Part shown: positions 32,776 to 41,439 of the stretch, in pieces
Numbering within the stretch: the stretch's first letter is position 1
Layout of the letters: each line of letters begins with the position of its first letter
Assembly: GCF_002931555.1 (NCBI RefSeq)
Contig: NZ_PSTZ01000003.1
Location: 1-64,000, forward strand
Direction: 5' to 3'
From: Pseudoclavibacter sp. RFBB5
GTDB taxonomy: Bacteria; Actinomycetota; Actinomycetes; Actinomycetales; Microbacteriaceae
DNA: 64,000 nt
Translations under genes and position numbers: made by a program
Notes under the pieces: generated by a model
The model's database searches: none
The model's input: only the letters and a program-made list of their open reading frames with translations
What the model was told of the DNA's origin: nothing

Positions 32776-33228
32776 ATGTCGAACACCACCCCGACCATCA
32801 GCACCACGTCCTCCGACCGCAAGGACCTGCAGCCGGCGCACGGCACGCACGGCAAGACCACGATCAACGACAGCGTCGTCGCCCGCGTCGCCGGCATCGC
32901 AGCTCGTGACGCCCGCGGCGTCCACGCCCTCGGCGGCGGGGCGGCTCGCGCCATCGGCGCCATCCGCGACGCCCTCAACGCCACCGACCAGGGCCAGGGC
33001 GTGAGCGTCGAGGTCGGCGAGAAGCAGGTCGCCGTCGACATCACCATCGTCGCCGAGTACCCCGTCTCGCTGCAGGATGTCGCTGACGGCGTCCGCGCCG
33101 ACGTGATCGACGCGGTCGAGACCATCGTCGGGCTCGAGGTCACCGAGGTCAACGTCACCGTCAACGACGTGCACCTCCCCTCCGAGGACGACAACAACGA
33201 TGACAAGGAAGAGGCACGAGTCCAGTGA
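32776..33228 (+). CDS. Asp23/Gls24-family envelope stress protein
   Basis: The product has 150 residues. The Asp23 fold is clear: TTINDSVVARVAGIAARDARGVHALGGG at the start, VSVEVGEKQVAVDITIVAEYPVSLQDVADGVRADVIDAVETIVGLEVTEVNVTVNDVHLP at the end. Asp23 proteins coat the inner face of the membrane, held there by AmaP. An acidic tail (EDDNNDDKEE) follows. AAGGAG lies upstream of the ATG. It is the first gene of a six-gene operon joined mostly by 4-bp overlaps. Confidence 0.85.
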   Translation: MSNTTPTISTTSSDRKDLQPAHGTHGKTTINDSVVARVAGIAARDARGVHALGGGAARAIGAIRDALNATDQGQGVSVEVGEKQVAVDITIVAEYPVSLQDVADGVRADVIDAVETIVGLEVTEVNVTVNDVHLPSEDDNNDDKEEARVQ

Positions 33229-33425
33229 GCAACTCGTCTCTCACCCGAACAGGCATCCTCATCGGCGCGGTCCTCGCGCTGAGCTGGACCATCCTGGGCT
33301 TCTGGGCGTTCTTCTTCGTCGCGATCGCGATGATCGTCGGCGGCATCATCGGGCGCATCCTCGAAGGAAAGCTCGACGCGAGCGCCCTCGTCGACGTCAT
33401 TCGTGGACGGAACACGTCCTCATGA
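33225..33425 (+). CDS. small membrane protein of the Asp23 operon (DUF2273-like)
   Basis: The product has 66 residues from a GTG overlapping the Asp23 stop. Two spans cover about 8-45 (GILIGAVLALSWTILGFWAFFFVAIAMIVGGIIGRIL), followed by a basic cytoplasmic tail. The size and layout match DUF2273 proteins that accompany Asp23/AmaP genes and help anchor the complex. It is coupled to the next gene by ATGA. Confidence 0.75.
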   Translation: MSNSSLTRTGILIGAVLALSWTILGFWAFFFVAIAMIVGGIIGRILEGKLDASALVDVIRGRNTSS

Positions 33426-33802
33426 GCGCGGCCGCGACGGCTCCGGGCGGCGCGGCGCAGCGAGGCACGACACGACTCACCGCGAAGGCCCTGACTCGTC
33501 TTGCGTCAGCTGTCACCGGTGACGCGCTCGGGGTCGACGCTGGCAGCGTCAGCGTCGGCCTCGAAGACCACAAGGGCAGCCTCGCGCTGCGCATCAGCAC
33601 CCCGATCCGCGTTCCGTCCCTCGAGCGCATCCGCTCGCAGGACGCGGCCGTCGAGCGGAGCGGCGGGCCGATCCTCCAACGTGTCGAGCAGGCAAAGGGA
33701 GAGATCAGGGATCGCTTTCAGTCACTGACCGACTCGCGCGTGGAACGCGTCATGCTGCGGGTCACCAGCCTCAACATCCGAGCCGAGGAACGCGTCAGAT
33801 GA
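33422..33802 (+). CDS. Asp23-operon protein, short Asp23-like
   Basis: The product has 126 residues. It has the strand/helix rhythm of an Asp23 domain (LTRLASAVTGDALGV, LALRISTPIRVPSL, VERVMLRVTSLNIR), but the sequence has diverged and the assignment rests largely on its place in the operon. Both ends overlap neighbours by 4 bp. No membrane span is present, so it may be another membrane-surface subunit. Confidence 0.6.
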   Translation: MSAAATAPGGAAQRGTTRLTAKALTRLASAVTGDALGVDAGSVSVGLEDHKGSLALRISTPIRVPSLERIRSQDAAVERSGGPILQRVEQAKGEIRDRFQSLTDSRVERVMLRVTSLNIRAEERVR

Positions 33803-34380
33803 GCACCAACACCTCCCTGTACGCGCGCCTCTCCCGGCGAGAGACGCACTCGCCCCGCTCGGCGCTCGCGATCACCCTCGCCGTGCTCCTCATCCTCGTC
33901 GCGGCTTGGATCGGCACCGAGATCGTCCTGTCGCTGCTCGCCCTCCCGGCGCTCCTCGTCGCACCGGCGGACATGTTCGCCTCCGCGCTCGGCGTGCTCG
34001 AGCAGCCCGCCCAGTACGTCGGCATCGCCGGCGTGGTCGTCGCGATCATCGGGCTCGTGCTGCTCATCGCAGGCCTCGCCCCCGGACGCCGAGCCAGGCA
34101 CACGCTCACCTCGACCCGCACCGCGACCGTCGCGGACAACGCGGTCATCGCCTCCGCCCTCGCCCGCCACGCAGCGCACGCCGGCAACGTCAGCCCCGAC
34201 AACGTCACCGTGTCGGTCTCCCACCGACGCGCCGACGTGCACCTCACCCCCGCATCCGGGCTCCCGGTCGACGCGGCCGCCATCACGGCCGCCGTCAACC
34301 AGCAGCTCGAACGGTACGAACTCACCCCGCGCGTCACCGCCAAGGTGCGCGTCGCAGAGAACGGGAAGGTCGGCGCATGA
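33799..34380 (+). CDS. membrane protein of the Asp23 operon (DUF6286-like)
   Basis: The product has 193 residues. Two spans (about 22-50 and 70-95) are separated by a short loop. The cytoplasmic domain starts after APGRRARH and contains TVADNAVIASALARHAAHAGNVSPDNVTVSVSHRRADVHLTPASG. It is probably a relative of the AmaP anchors. It overlaps both neighbours by 4 bp, pointing to a fixed stoichiometry. Confidence 0.65.
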   Translation: MSTNTSLYARLSRRETHSPRSALAITLAVLLILVAAWIGTEIVLSLLALPALLVAPADMFASALGVLEQPAQYVGIAGVVVAIIGLVLLIAGLAPGRRARHTLTSTRTATVADNAVIASALARHAAHAGNVSPDNVTVSVSHRRADVHLTPASGLPVDAAAITAAVNQQLERYELTPRVTAKVRVAENGKVGA

Positions 34381-34982
34381 ACAGCACCAACCGAGGCCTG
34401 AACCGGCTCCTCATCACCGCCACCGGCCTCCTCCTCCTCATCATCGGCGCCGCCGCAGCCATCGGCGCATGGCTGCCCGGGGCGAAAGACACGTGGACTC
34501 CCATCTCCGAAGGCGTGAACACGAATGTCACGGGCTGGCTCCAGCAGACCCCGTTCCCCGGTGCCGACTTCAGCTGGCTCCTCATCGCCGTCGTCGCGGT
34601 CCTCGCGATCGCCATCATCCTGCTCCTCGTCTTCGCCCTCCGCCAGGGACAGGGACGGACCGGCACGATCGTGCACGAGCGCACCTCCGACGTCGGACCG
34701 ACCGTCATCGACGTGACCGTCGCCCGGGCTGCACTCGACGACGCGCTGGCCGGCCGTGACGAGTTCGTCTCGACGAGCGTCTCCGCCTACGACGTGAAGC
34801 GCGCCCCTGTGCTGAAGGTCTCCGCGACCTGCCGCCGCGGGGTCTCGCCAAGGGACGCCGTCGACCTCGTGGAACGCGACCTCCGTGCCCTCGACGCGCT
34901 GCTCGGCAAGGAGCTCCCGGTGCTGCTGCAGCTGACGGGCGGCTTCCGAGCTCGGGTGCAGAAGTCGACGCGCCTCCAGTAA
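34377..34982 (+). CDS. amaP: alkaline-shock response membrane anchor AmaP-like protein
   Basis: The product has 201 residues from the ATG at 34377. The AmaP layout is seen: an N-terminal span (LLITATGLLLLIIGAAAAIGAWLP), an exterior loop of about 30 residues, a second span (FSWLLIAVVAVLAIAIILLLVFALRQ) and a cytoplasmic Asp23-like domain to the end. AmaP holds Asp23 at the membrane. The name is by analogy and operon context. Confidence 0.65.
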   Translation: MNSTNRGLNRLLITATGLLLLIIGAAAAIGAWLPGAKDTWTPISEGVNTNVTGWLQQTPFPGADFSWLLIAVVAVLAIAIILLLVFALRQGQGRTGTIVHERTSDVGPTVIDVTVARAALDDALAGRDEFVSTSVSAYDVKRAPVLKVSATCRRGVSPRDAVDLVERDLRALDALLGKELPVLLQLTGGFRARVQKSTRLQ

Positions 34983-35032
34983 CGCCAAGTCAGTCACCCC
35001 ACCTGACCAACCCACCCAAGAAGAAGGACCCC

Positions 35033-35131
35033 ATGTTCCTCCGCATCGTCACGTTCGTCCTCGGCCTCGTCGTCAAGCGCCGCAGCGCCAAGAAAAAGCA
35101 GCAGCAGCAAGATCCCGGCGCGCAGCGGTAG
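35033..35131 (+). CDS. 32-residue basic microprotein ending the Asp23 operon
   Basis: The frame reads MFLRIVTFVLGLVVKRRSAKKKQ, then QQQDPGAQR before TAG. A short amphipathic or partly membrane-embedded N-terminus is followed by a strongly basic, glutamine-rich tail. AGAAGGAC sits seven bases upstream of the ATG, a good ribosome binding site, and it begins 50 bases after the AmaP-like stop. I think it is real. A role at the membrane surface with the Asp23 complex is inferred from position only. Confidence 0.5.
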   Translation: MFLRIVTFVLGLVVKRRSAKKKQQQQDPGAQR

Positions 35132-35139
35132 CCGCACCT

Positions 35140-35168
35140 CACCGGCGGCCACGGGCGCAGCGCCGGTG
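35140..35168 (+). terminator. hairpin after the Asp23 operon
   Basis: CACCGGCG (35140-35147) pairs with CGCCGGTG (35161-35168). It lies between the operon end and the converging toxin gene at 35175. It lacks a T-tract. Confidence 0.45.
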
Positions 35169-35174
35169 GCCAAG

Positions 35175-35585
35175 CTAGGCCCAGGGATCGACGAGTGACA
35201 GCCCCACGTCGTCGAAGTCTCCGACATTCCTCGTCGCGAGCGCGTACCCCCGGGCCAAGCAGATCGACGCGATCATGGTGTCCTCGACTGAGATCGACCT
35301 GCCCCGCGCTTCGCGTTCAGATCGAATCGCCGCGTAGGCGCGCGCGGCCTCCACATCGAAGGAGCAGACTCGGTCGCCTGCTTCAGCAACGAGTCGGTCC
35401 ACAGCCAGCAGCAGGGCCGTGCGCCTGCTCCCCTCCGGCAGCCGCACGGCCCCGTATCGCAGTTCGGCGATGGTGATCGTCGTCAGGGCGAGCTGCCCGG
35501 CGTTGAGCGCGAGCCACTCCAGAACTCGCCGATCGGGTTCACGGCGCAGGGGTTCGGAGAGGACGTTCGTATCGACGACGATCAC
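35175..35585 (-). CDS. PIN-domain toxin (VapC/FitB type)
   Basis: The product has 136 residues. The PIN acidic set is present: Asp5 in VVDTNVLSE, Glu in TIAELRYG (about 41), Asp in SVEDTMIA (about 100) and a later Asp in TRNVGDFD (about 120). These coordinate Mg for RNA cleavage. TNVLSE and the general form are FitB-like. The start overlaps the antitoxin stop (ATGA at 35582). It is expected to be blocked by the antitoxin and to contribute to operator binding as the complex. Confidence 0.87.
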   Translation of the reverse strand: MIVVDTNVLSEPLRREPDRRVLEWLALNAGQLALTTITIAELRYGAVRLPEGSRRTALLLAVDRLVAEAGDRVCSFDVEAARAYAAIRSEREARGRSISVEDTMIASICLARGYALATRNVGDFDDVGLSLVDPWA

Positions 35586-35809
35586 GAGAGATCTACCTCG
35601 CGTGGCTTCGACCGCGGCGGCAGATGGAAATCTCCCTCGAGATCGACGACGACGTTCACCCAGTTCGTCACGAAGTCCGGCGCAGGCACCAGGGACTCTT
35701 CCAGAATCGCGCGCACCTCGGCCTCCATGGACCTGTTGTGCTCGGCGGCGCGTGCTTTGAGGGCACGCCTCGTCTCTTCGGGCAGATTGCGGATCGTGAG
35801 CGTCGCCAT
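35582..35809 (-). CDS. ribbon-helix-helix antitoxin (VapB/FitA type)
   Basis: The product has 75 residues. The N-terminal ribbon and helices read MATLTIRNLPEETRRALKARAAEHNRSMEAEVRAIL, an excellent match to FitA-like Arc folds, with the DNA-contacting strand TLTIRNL. The C-terminal 35 residues would wrap the toxin (VNVVVDLEGDFHLPP). It is the first gene of the pair, with a perfect palindrome 6 bp upstream of the start. Confidence 0.85.
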   Translation of the reverse strand: MATLTIRNLPEETRRALKARAAEHNRSMEAEVRAILEESLVPAPDFVTNWVNVVVDLEGDFHLPPRSKPREVDLS

Positions 35810-35814
35810 AAGAC

Positions 35815-35849
35815 CTCCCTGAGTGCTAGCAATGCTAGCACTCAGGGAG
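35815..35849. promoter_or_regulatory. perfect palindromic operator of the toxin-antitoxin pair
   Basis: Two 16-bp arms, CTCCCTGAGTGCTAGC and its exact complement, flank AAT. The centre holds TGCTAGCA twice, one base apart. This resembles FitA-type operators in having a short palindromic half-site. It also sits 15 bp past the ABC permease stop and could serve as its terminator. Confidence 0.75.
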
Positions 35850-35863
35850 ATCTACATATGCAG

Positions 35864-36625
35864 TCAGCTGATCTTGCGTCGGCAGATCACGTTCGCCGCG
35901 AGGTAGGCAGCAAGCAGGATGCCGGCGCACCACGCGAGCGCGACTCCGAGTTCCCCGCTCACCGGCTGCCCCTCGAGGAGCTGCCGGATGCTGTTGACGA
36001 TGGACGTCACGGGCTGGTTCTCCGCGAACCACCGCACTGGGCCCGGCATCGTCTCGGTTGGCACGAACGCGGAGCTCACGAACGGCAGGAAGATGAGCGG
36101 GTAGGAGAAGGCGCTCGCGCCCTCGACGGTCTTCGCGGAGAGACCCGCGAGCACCGCCATCCAGGTGAGAGCGAGCGTGAAGAGCACGAGGATGCCCGCG
36201 ACCGCGAGCCACTCGAGCAGTCCGGCACCCGACCGGAAGCCCATGATCAGGGCAGCGCCGACGACGACGGCCACCGAGACGAGGTTCGCGACCAGGGAGG
36301 TGAGCACGTGCGCCCACAGGGCTGACGATCTGGCGATGGGCATCGACTGGAACCGCTCGAAGATGCCGCCCTTCAGGTCGAGGAACAGCCGGTAGGCCGT
36401 GTAGGCGACGCCGGATGCGACGGTGATGAGCAGGATCCCTGGCAGCAGGTAGTCGACGTAGGCGCCCGCGCCGATGTCGATCGCCCCGCCGAACACGTAG
36501 ACGAACATGAGCATGAACGCGATCGGCATGACGGCTGTCGTCACGATCGTGTCTGGGCTGCGGAGCACGTGGCGCAGCGAGCGACCCGTCAGGACGGCGG
36601 TGTCGCCGACGAAGTGCGCGGTCAT
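35864..36625 (-). CDS. ABC-2 type permease (DrrB-like)
   Basis: The product has 253 residues from the ATG at 36625, which overlaps the ATPase stop. Six membrane spans are arranged as in DrrB/ABC2 proteins. LRHVLRSPDTIVTTAVMPIAFMLMFVYVFGG at the start and PLIFLPFVSSAFVPTETMPGPVRWFAENQPVTSIVNSIR at about 180-220 are the family landmarks. With the DrrA-like ATPase it forms a drug- or lipid-export half-transporter dimer. The substrate is unknown. Confidence 0.85.
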   Translation of the reverse strand: MTAHFVGDTAVLTGRSLRHVLRSPDTIVTTAVMPIAFMLMFVYVFGGAIDIGAGAYVDYLLPGILLITVASGVAYTAYRLFLDLKGGIFERFQSMPIARSSALWAHVLTSLVANLVSVAVVVGAALIMGFRSGAGLLEWLAVAGILVLFTLALTWMAVLAGLSAKTVEGASAFSYPLIFLPFVSSAFVPTETMPGPVRWFAENQPVTSIVNSIRQLLEGQPVSGELGVALAWCAGILLAAYLAANVICRRKIS

Positions 36626-37401
36626 GAGGCCAGCCCCCTTTCTCCGCCGGAATCCCCGACGACGGCGAGGAAGATCTCCTCGAGCGTCGGCTGCTTCTCC
36701 ACGTATTCGACGTTGGCAGGCGGCAGCAGCCGCTTGAGCTCGGCGAGCGTGCCGTTCGCGATGATGCGTCCCTCGTTCAGGATCGCGATCCGATCGGCGA
36801 GCTGCTCCGCCTCGTCGAGGTACTGCGTCGTGAGCAGCACAGTCGTGCCGGTGGCGGCGAGCTCGCGCACCGCGCCCCACACCTCGAGCCTGGCCTGCGG
36901 GTCGAGTCCCGTCGTGGGTTCGTCGAGGAACACGACGGGTGGGTTGCCGATGAGACTCATCGCGATGTCGAGCCGACGCCGCATGCCGCCGGAATATGTC
37001 GCGGCGCGACGCCTGCCCGCGTCGGCCAACGAGAAGCGCTCGAGCAAGGCGTCCGCGACCTCGTTCGGCCGCGGAACGTGCCGCAAACGCGCGACGAGGG
37101 CGAGGTTCTCGCGACCCGTGAGCACCTCATCCACCGCCGCGAACTGGCCGGTGAGGCTGATGGATCCACGAACCTCGGACGCCTGCGACGCCACGTCGAA
37201 GCCGGTGACGACTGCCGACCCGTCGTCGGCGCGGAGGAGCGTCGAGAGGATGCGCACCAGTGTGGTCTTGCCGGCCCCGTTCGAGCCGAGGAGCGCGAAG
37301 ATGCTGCCGCGCTCGACGGCGAAGTCGACGCCGGTCAGTACGGCGAGGTCGCCGTACGACTTCGTGATGCCATCGACGACGATGGCCGGAGGAGCGCTCA
37401 T
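36622..37401 (-). CDS. ABC-2 ATP-binding protein (DrrA-like)
   Basis: The product has 259 residues from the ATG at 37401. Motifs are Walker A GSNGAGKTT, Q-loop LTGQFAAVDEVLTGREN, signature YSGGMRRRLDIAMSL, Walker B VVFLDEPTTGLDP and switch TTQYLDEAEQLADRI. TGQFAAVDE and YSGGMRRRLD are typical of the DrrA daunorubicin-resistance branch. It is in an operon with a PadR repressor, a DUF1048 protein and the permease, so drug-inducible expression is likely. Confidence 0.87.
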   Translation of the reverse strand: MSAPPAIVVDGITKSYGDLAVLTGVDFAVERGSIFALLGSNGAGKTTLVRILSTLLRADDGSAVVTGFDVASQASEVRGSISLTGQFAAVDEVLTGRENLALVARLRHVPRPNEVADALLERFSLADAGRRRAATYSGGMRRRLDIAMSLIGNPPVVFLDEPTTGLDPQARLEVWGAVRELAATGTTVLLTTQYLDEAEQLADRIAILNEGRIIANGTLAELKRLLPPANVEYVEKQPTLEEIFLAVVGDSGGERGLAS

Positions 37402-37403
37402 GG

Positions 37404-37766
37404 CTACTGCCCTCGCTCCGCTTCCTCGACGGCCTTCACCAGTCGCGCGCGCTCCTTGTCGATCCACTGCTTGCCGGAATACGACTGGCCGAAGGTCTCG
37501 GCGAAGTCGACCGGGTCGGAGCCCACGATGTCGTGGACGAGAGTGCCGTCGGCGGCCGCGCGCTCCCACAGGTCGGCGAGGTCCGCATTCATGCGCACCA
37601 TCGACTCCCCATCGGTGACGCCGCCGTAGTACATGAGGTAGCGCTGGATGGCCTGCGCCACCTTCGCGTAGGGAGCCGGCAGCGCATCCAATCGCGCCTG
37701 TGCCTCCTTGTACAGCTTCTTCTCCTCGAGTGAGCCCGTGAGCGCTTCGATCCACTTGGCGGCCAT
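37404..37766 (-). CDS. DUF1048-family protein
   Basis: The product has 120 residues from the ATG at 37766; ATG at 37787 (MKEEATD) would overlap the PadR gene. The family is helical and cytoplasmic and occurs with PadR regulators and ABC exporters. Visible features are EKKLYKEAQARLDALPAPYAKVAQAIQRYLMYYG and FGQSYSGKQWIDKERARL. Function is not established. It sits between regulator and ATPase with almost no spacing. Confidence 0.7.
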   Translation of the reverse strand: MAAKWIEALTGSLEEKKLYKEAQARLDALPAPYAKVAQAIQRYLMYYGGVTDGESMVRMNADLADLWERAAADGTLVHDIVGSDPVDFAETFGQSYSGKQWIDKERARLVKAVEEAERGQ

Positions 37767-37767
37767 G

Positions 37768-38142
37768 TCAGTTGCCTCTTCCTTCATCTGTGCTGGTTGC
37801 AGTTGGTTCTGCGGTGGTGGTGCGGAGCTGCTCGAGGCGCTCCGCGAGGAACCCCCAGGTGCGCCAGAACTCCGCGAGGTACTCGGTGCCTTCTGCGTTG
37901 ATCGTGTAGACCTTCCGCGGCGGACCCTTCTCCGAGGGGACCTTCTCGACGTCGACCAGCCCCTTCTGCTCGATGCGCACAAGGAGCGCGTACACCGTGC
38001 CCTCGGCGATGTCCGCGAAGCCCTGTTCGCGAAGCCAGGTCGTGATCTCGTACCCGTAGGCGGAACGCGTGGCGAGAATCGCGAGCACGATGCCCTCGAG
38101 CGTGCCCTTGAGCATTTCGGTTGCTTGCTTGCCCACGATCAC
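37768..38142 (-). CDS. PadR-family repressor of the ABC exporter
   Basis: The product has 124 residues, the short PadR form. The winged helix reads LKGTLEGIVLAILATRSAYGYEITTWLREQGFADIAEGTVYALLVRIEQKGLVDVEKVPSEKGPPRKVYTINAEG, with EGTVYALLVRIE as the recognition helix and GPPRKVYTI as the wing. PadR proteins of this type commonly sense drugs and repress an adjacent exporter. The upstream spacer contains the palindromic box at 38149. Confidence 0.87.
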   Translation of the reverse strand: MIVGKQATEMLKGTLEGIVLAILATRSAYGYEITTWLREQGFADIAEGTVYALLVRIEQKGLVDVEKVPSEKGPPRKVYTINAEGTEYLAEFWRTWGFLAERLEQLRTTTAEPTATSTDEGRGN

Positions 38143-38148
38143 CCTCTC

Positions 38149-38197
38149 TACTCAGTAATGATGACTACCAGTACAAAGTAACACTGAGTACCAGTAC
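38149..38197. promoter_or_regulatory. PadR operator candidate
   Basis: TACTCAGT (38149-38156) and ACTGAGTA (38183-38190) are exact complements 26 bp apart. Between and after them ACCAGTAC occurs twice (38167-38174 and 38190-38197). The array begins 7 bp upstream of the PadR start at 38142, where autoregulation would act. Confidence 0.55.
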
Positions 38198-38323
38198 CTA
38201 GCAACACTTGGTTCCCTCAGTTCAACCCGCATTCAGGAACCCCGGAATGCACAGCTTCACCGACATTCACCGATGTATCGTCGGGTGTCGTCAGGTATCG
38301 GCACCCCTTCGAAAGGAATGCTC

Positions 38324-38860
38324 ATGGTCGCTCAGCACACCCCAGGCGGACTCGGCTTCGGCCTCCGCGAAGCCGTCGACGAGATCCGCGAGAGCTTCGC
38401 ATCCCGTCCCACCACGTCCCGCGCCGGCCGCGGGGACGTCCGCACCGCACTGCTCGTCGCGCTGCTCGAAGGCCCCCAGCACGGCTACCAGCTCATCCAG
38501 GCCATCGAGGAGCGCACCAGCGGCGCGTGGAAGCCGAGCCCCGGCTCCGTCTATCCGACGCTGCAGCTCCTCTCCGACGAGGGCCTCGTCGTGCCGGAGG
38601 TCACCGGCGAGCGCAAGGTCTACGCGCTCACCGAAGAAGGCCGCGCCGTCGCCGTCGACGCTTCGACTGGCGACCTGCCGTGGGAGTCCCCCGCCGCACG
38701 CCGCGCCGAGCGCGCCGCGACCCTCCCGAAGGCCGGCGCCCGACTCGCGCAAGCCGTCGTTCAGGTGCAGAGCAGCGCAACCCCGGACCAGGCCGAGCGC
38801 GCCGCGGCCCTCCTCGACGAGACACGGCGCAAGCTGTACTCAATCCTCGCCGAGGACTGA
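38324..38860 (+). CDS. PadR-family regulator, second copy
   Basis: The product has 178 residues from the ATG at 38324, chosen because GAAAGGA lies six bases upstream; ATG at 38318 is also possible. The PadR winged helix is RTALLVALLEGPQHGYQLIQAIEERTSGAWKPSPGSVYPTLQLLSDEGLVVPEVTGERKVYALTEEG. The C-terminal 60 residues add a helical dimer part. It is divergent from the other PadR gene and shares a 181-bp spacer. It is followed 3 bp later by the AarF-like kinase, so it probably controls that operon. Confidence 0.85.
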   Translation: MVAQHTPGGLGFGLREAVDEIRESFASRPTTSRAGRGDVRTALLVALLEGPQHGYQLIQAIEERTSGAWKPSPGSVYPTLQLLSDEGLVVPEVTGERKVYALTEEGRAVAVDASTGDLPWESPAARRAERAATLPKAGARLAQAVVQVQSSATPDQAERAAALLDETRRKLYSILAED

Positions 38861-38862
38861 AC

Positions 38863-40707
<1,845 letters not shown>

Positions 40708-40727
40708 CCGCTCGCCAAACGCATCAG

Positions 40728-41354
40728 TCAGACGGCGAGCTTGCCGCTCTTCGAGAGCTCGGGGTCGGTGCACGACGAGAGGTCGAAGCAGCACGGGCGC
40801 CGCTTTCCGGCCTCGAGCTTCGACAGGCCGACCTCGATGCGACGCTCTCGGGTCTTCACGACGCGCGTGGAGTTGATCCACCGCACCCACTCCCACCTCG
40901 CCATCGGCGTGATGTCACGCCAGGTCTCCGCAGAATCGGGGGCGTCGGCGAGCGCCTCGGCGAAGTCCGCCGGGATCTCGGGCTCAGGCCACTCGCCGCC
41001 CGGCCGCAGCTCGACGCTGACGGTGTCGCCGTCGGCGGCACCGGCTCCGAGTGCGGCGGCGACGTCGAGCCAGTGCCCGCGCAGGCCATCAGGCTCGATG
41101 ACCGTCTCGAAAGCTCGCGGAGCAGCACCGGAGTCCGCGGTGGAGCCTGAGGCGGGCTCGGCGCGGATCACGCCCGCGACGGCGACCTGCCCACGCGACG
41201 GCAGCATCCGGCTCGCGTCCTCCGGAAGCCGGACGATGAGCCGTTCGCCCTCGTCGCCCACAACGGGGACGGCGATCACCCGGGCCGTGAACCGGACGGC
41301 GCTCGTGTCCGGAACCGCGGTGTCCTCGGCGAGCGCGCCCTGCTTGTCAGCCAT
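40728..41354 (-). CDS. YdeI/OmpD-associated-like protein (DUF1905)
   Basis: The product has 208 residues from the ATG at 41354. The first half is a beta-barrel-like DUF1905 domain (VRFTARVIAVP, RLIVRLPEDASRMLPSRGQVAVAGVI, FETVIEPDGLRGHWLDV). The second half is the YdeI part (EALADAPDSAETWRDITPMARWEWVRWINSTRVVKTRERRIEVGLSKLEAGKRRPCCFD). YdeI relatives have been linked to peptide resistance, but the molecular role is uncertain. It converges with the kinase gene. Confidence 0.75.
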   Translation of the reverse strand: MADKQGALAEDTAVPDTSAVRFTARVIAVPVVGDEGERLIVRLPEDASRMLPSRGQVAVAGVIRAEPASGSTADSGAAPRAFETVIEPDGLRGHWLDVAAALGAGAADGDTVSVELRPGGEWPEPEIPADFAEALADAPDSAETWRDITPMARWEWVRWINSTRVVKTRERRIEVGLSKLEAGKRRPCCFDLSSCTDPELSKSGKLAV

Positions 41355-41439
41355 GGCAGAAAGCGTACGCCCCACCGACGCGTGAACGCAGATTCCCGCA
41401 GTCGTCCACGAAAACCTCATCGCTCAGTACCCTGATTGC

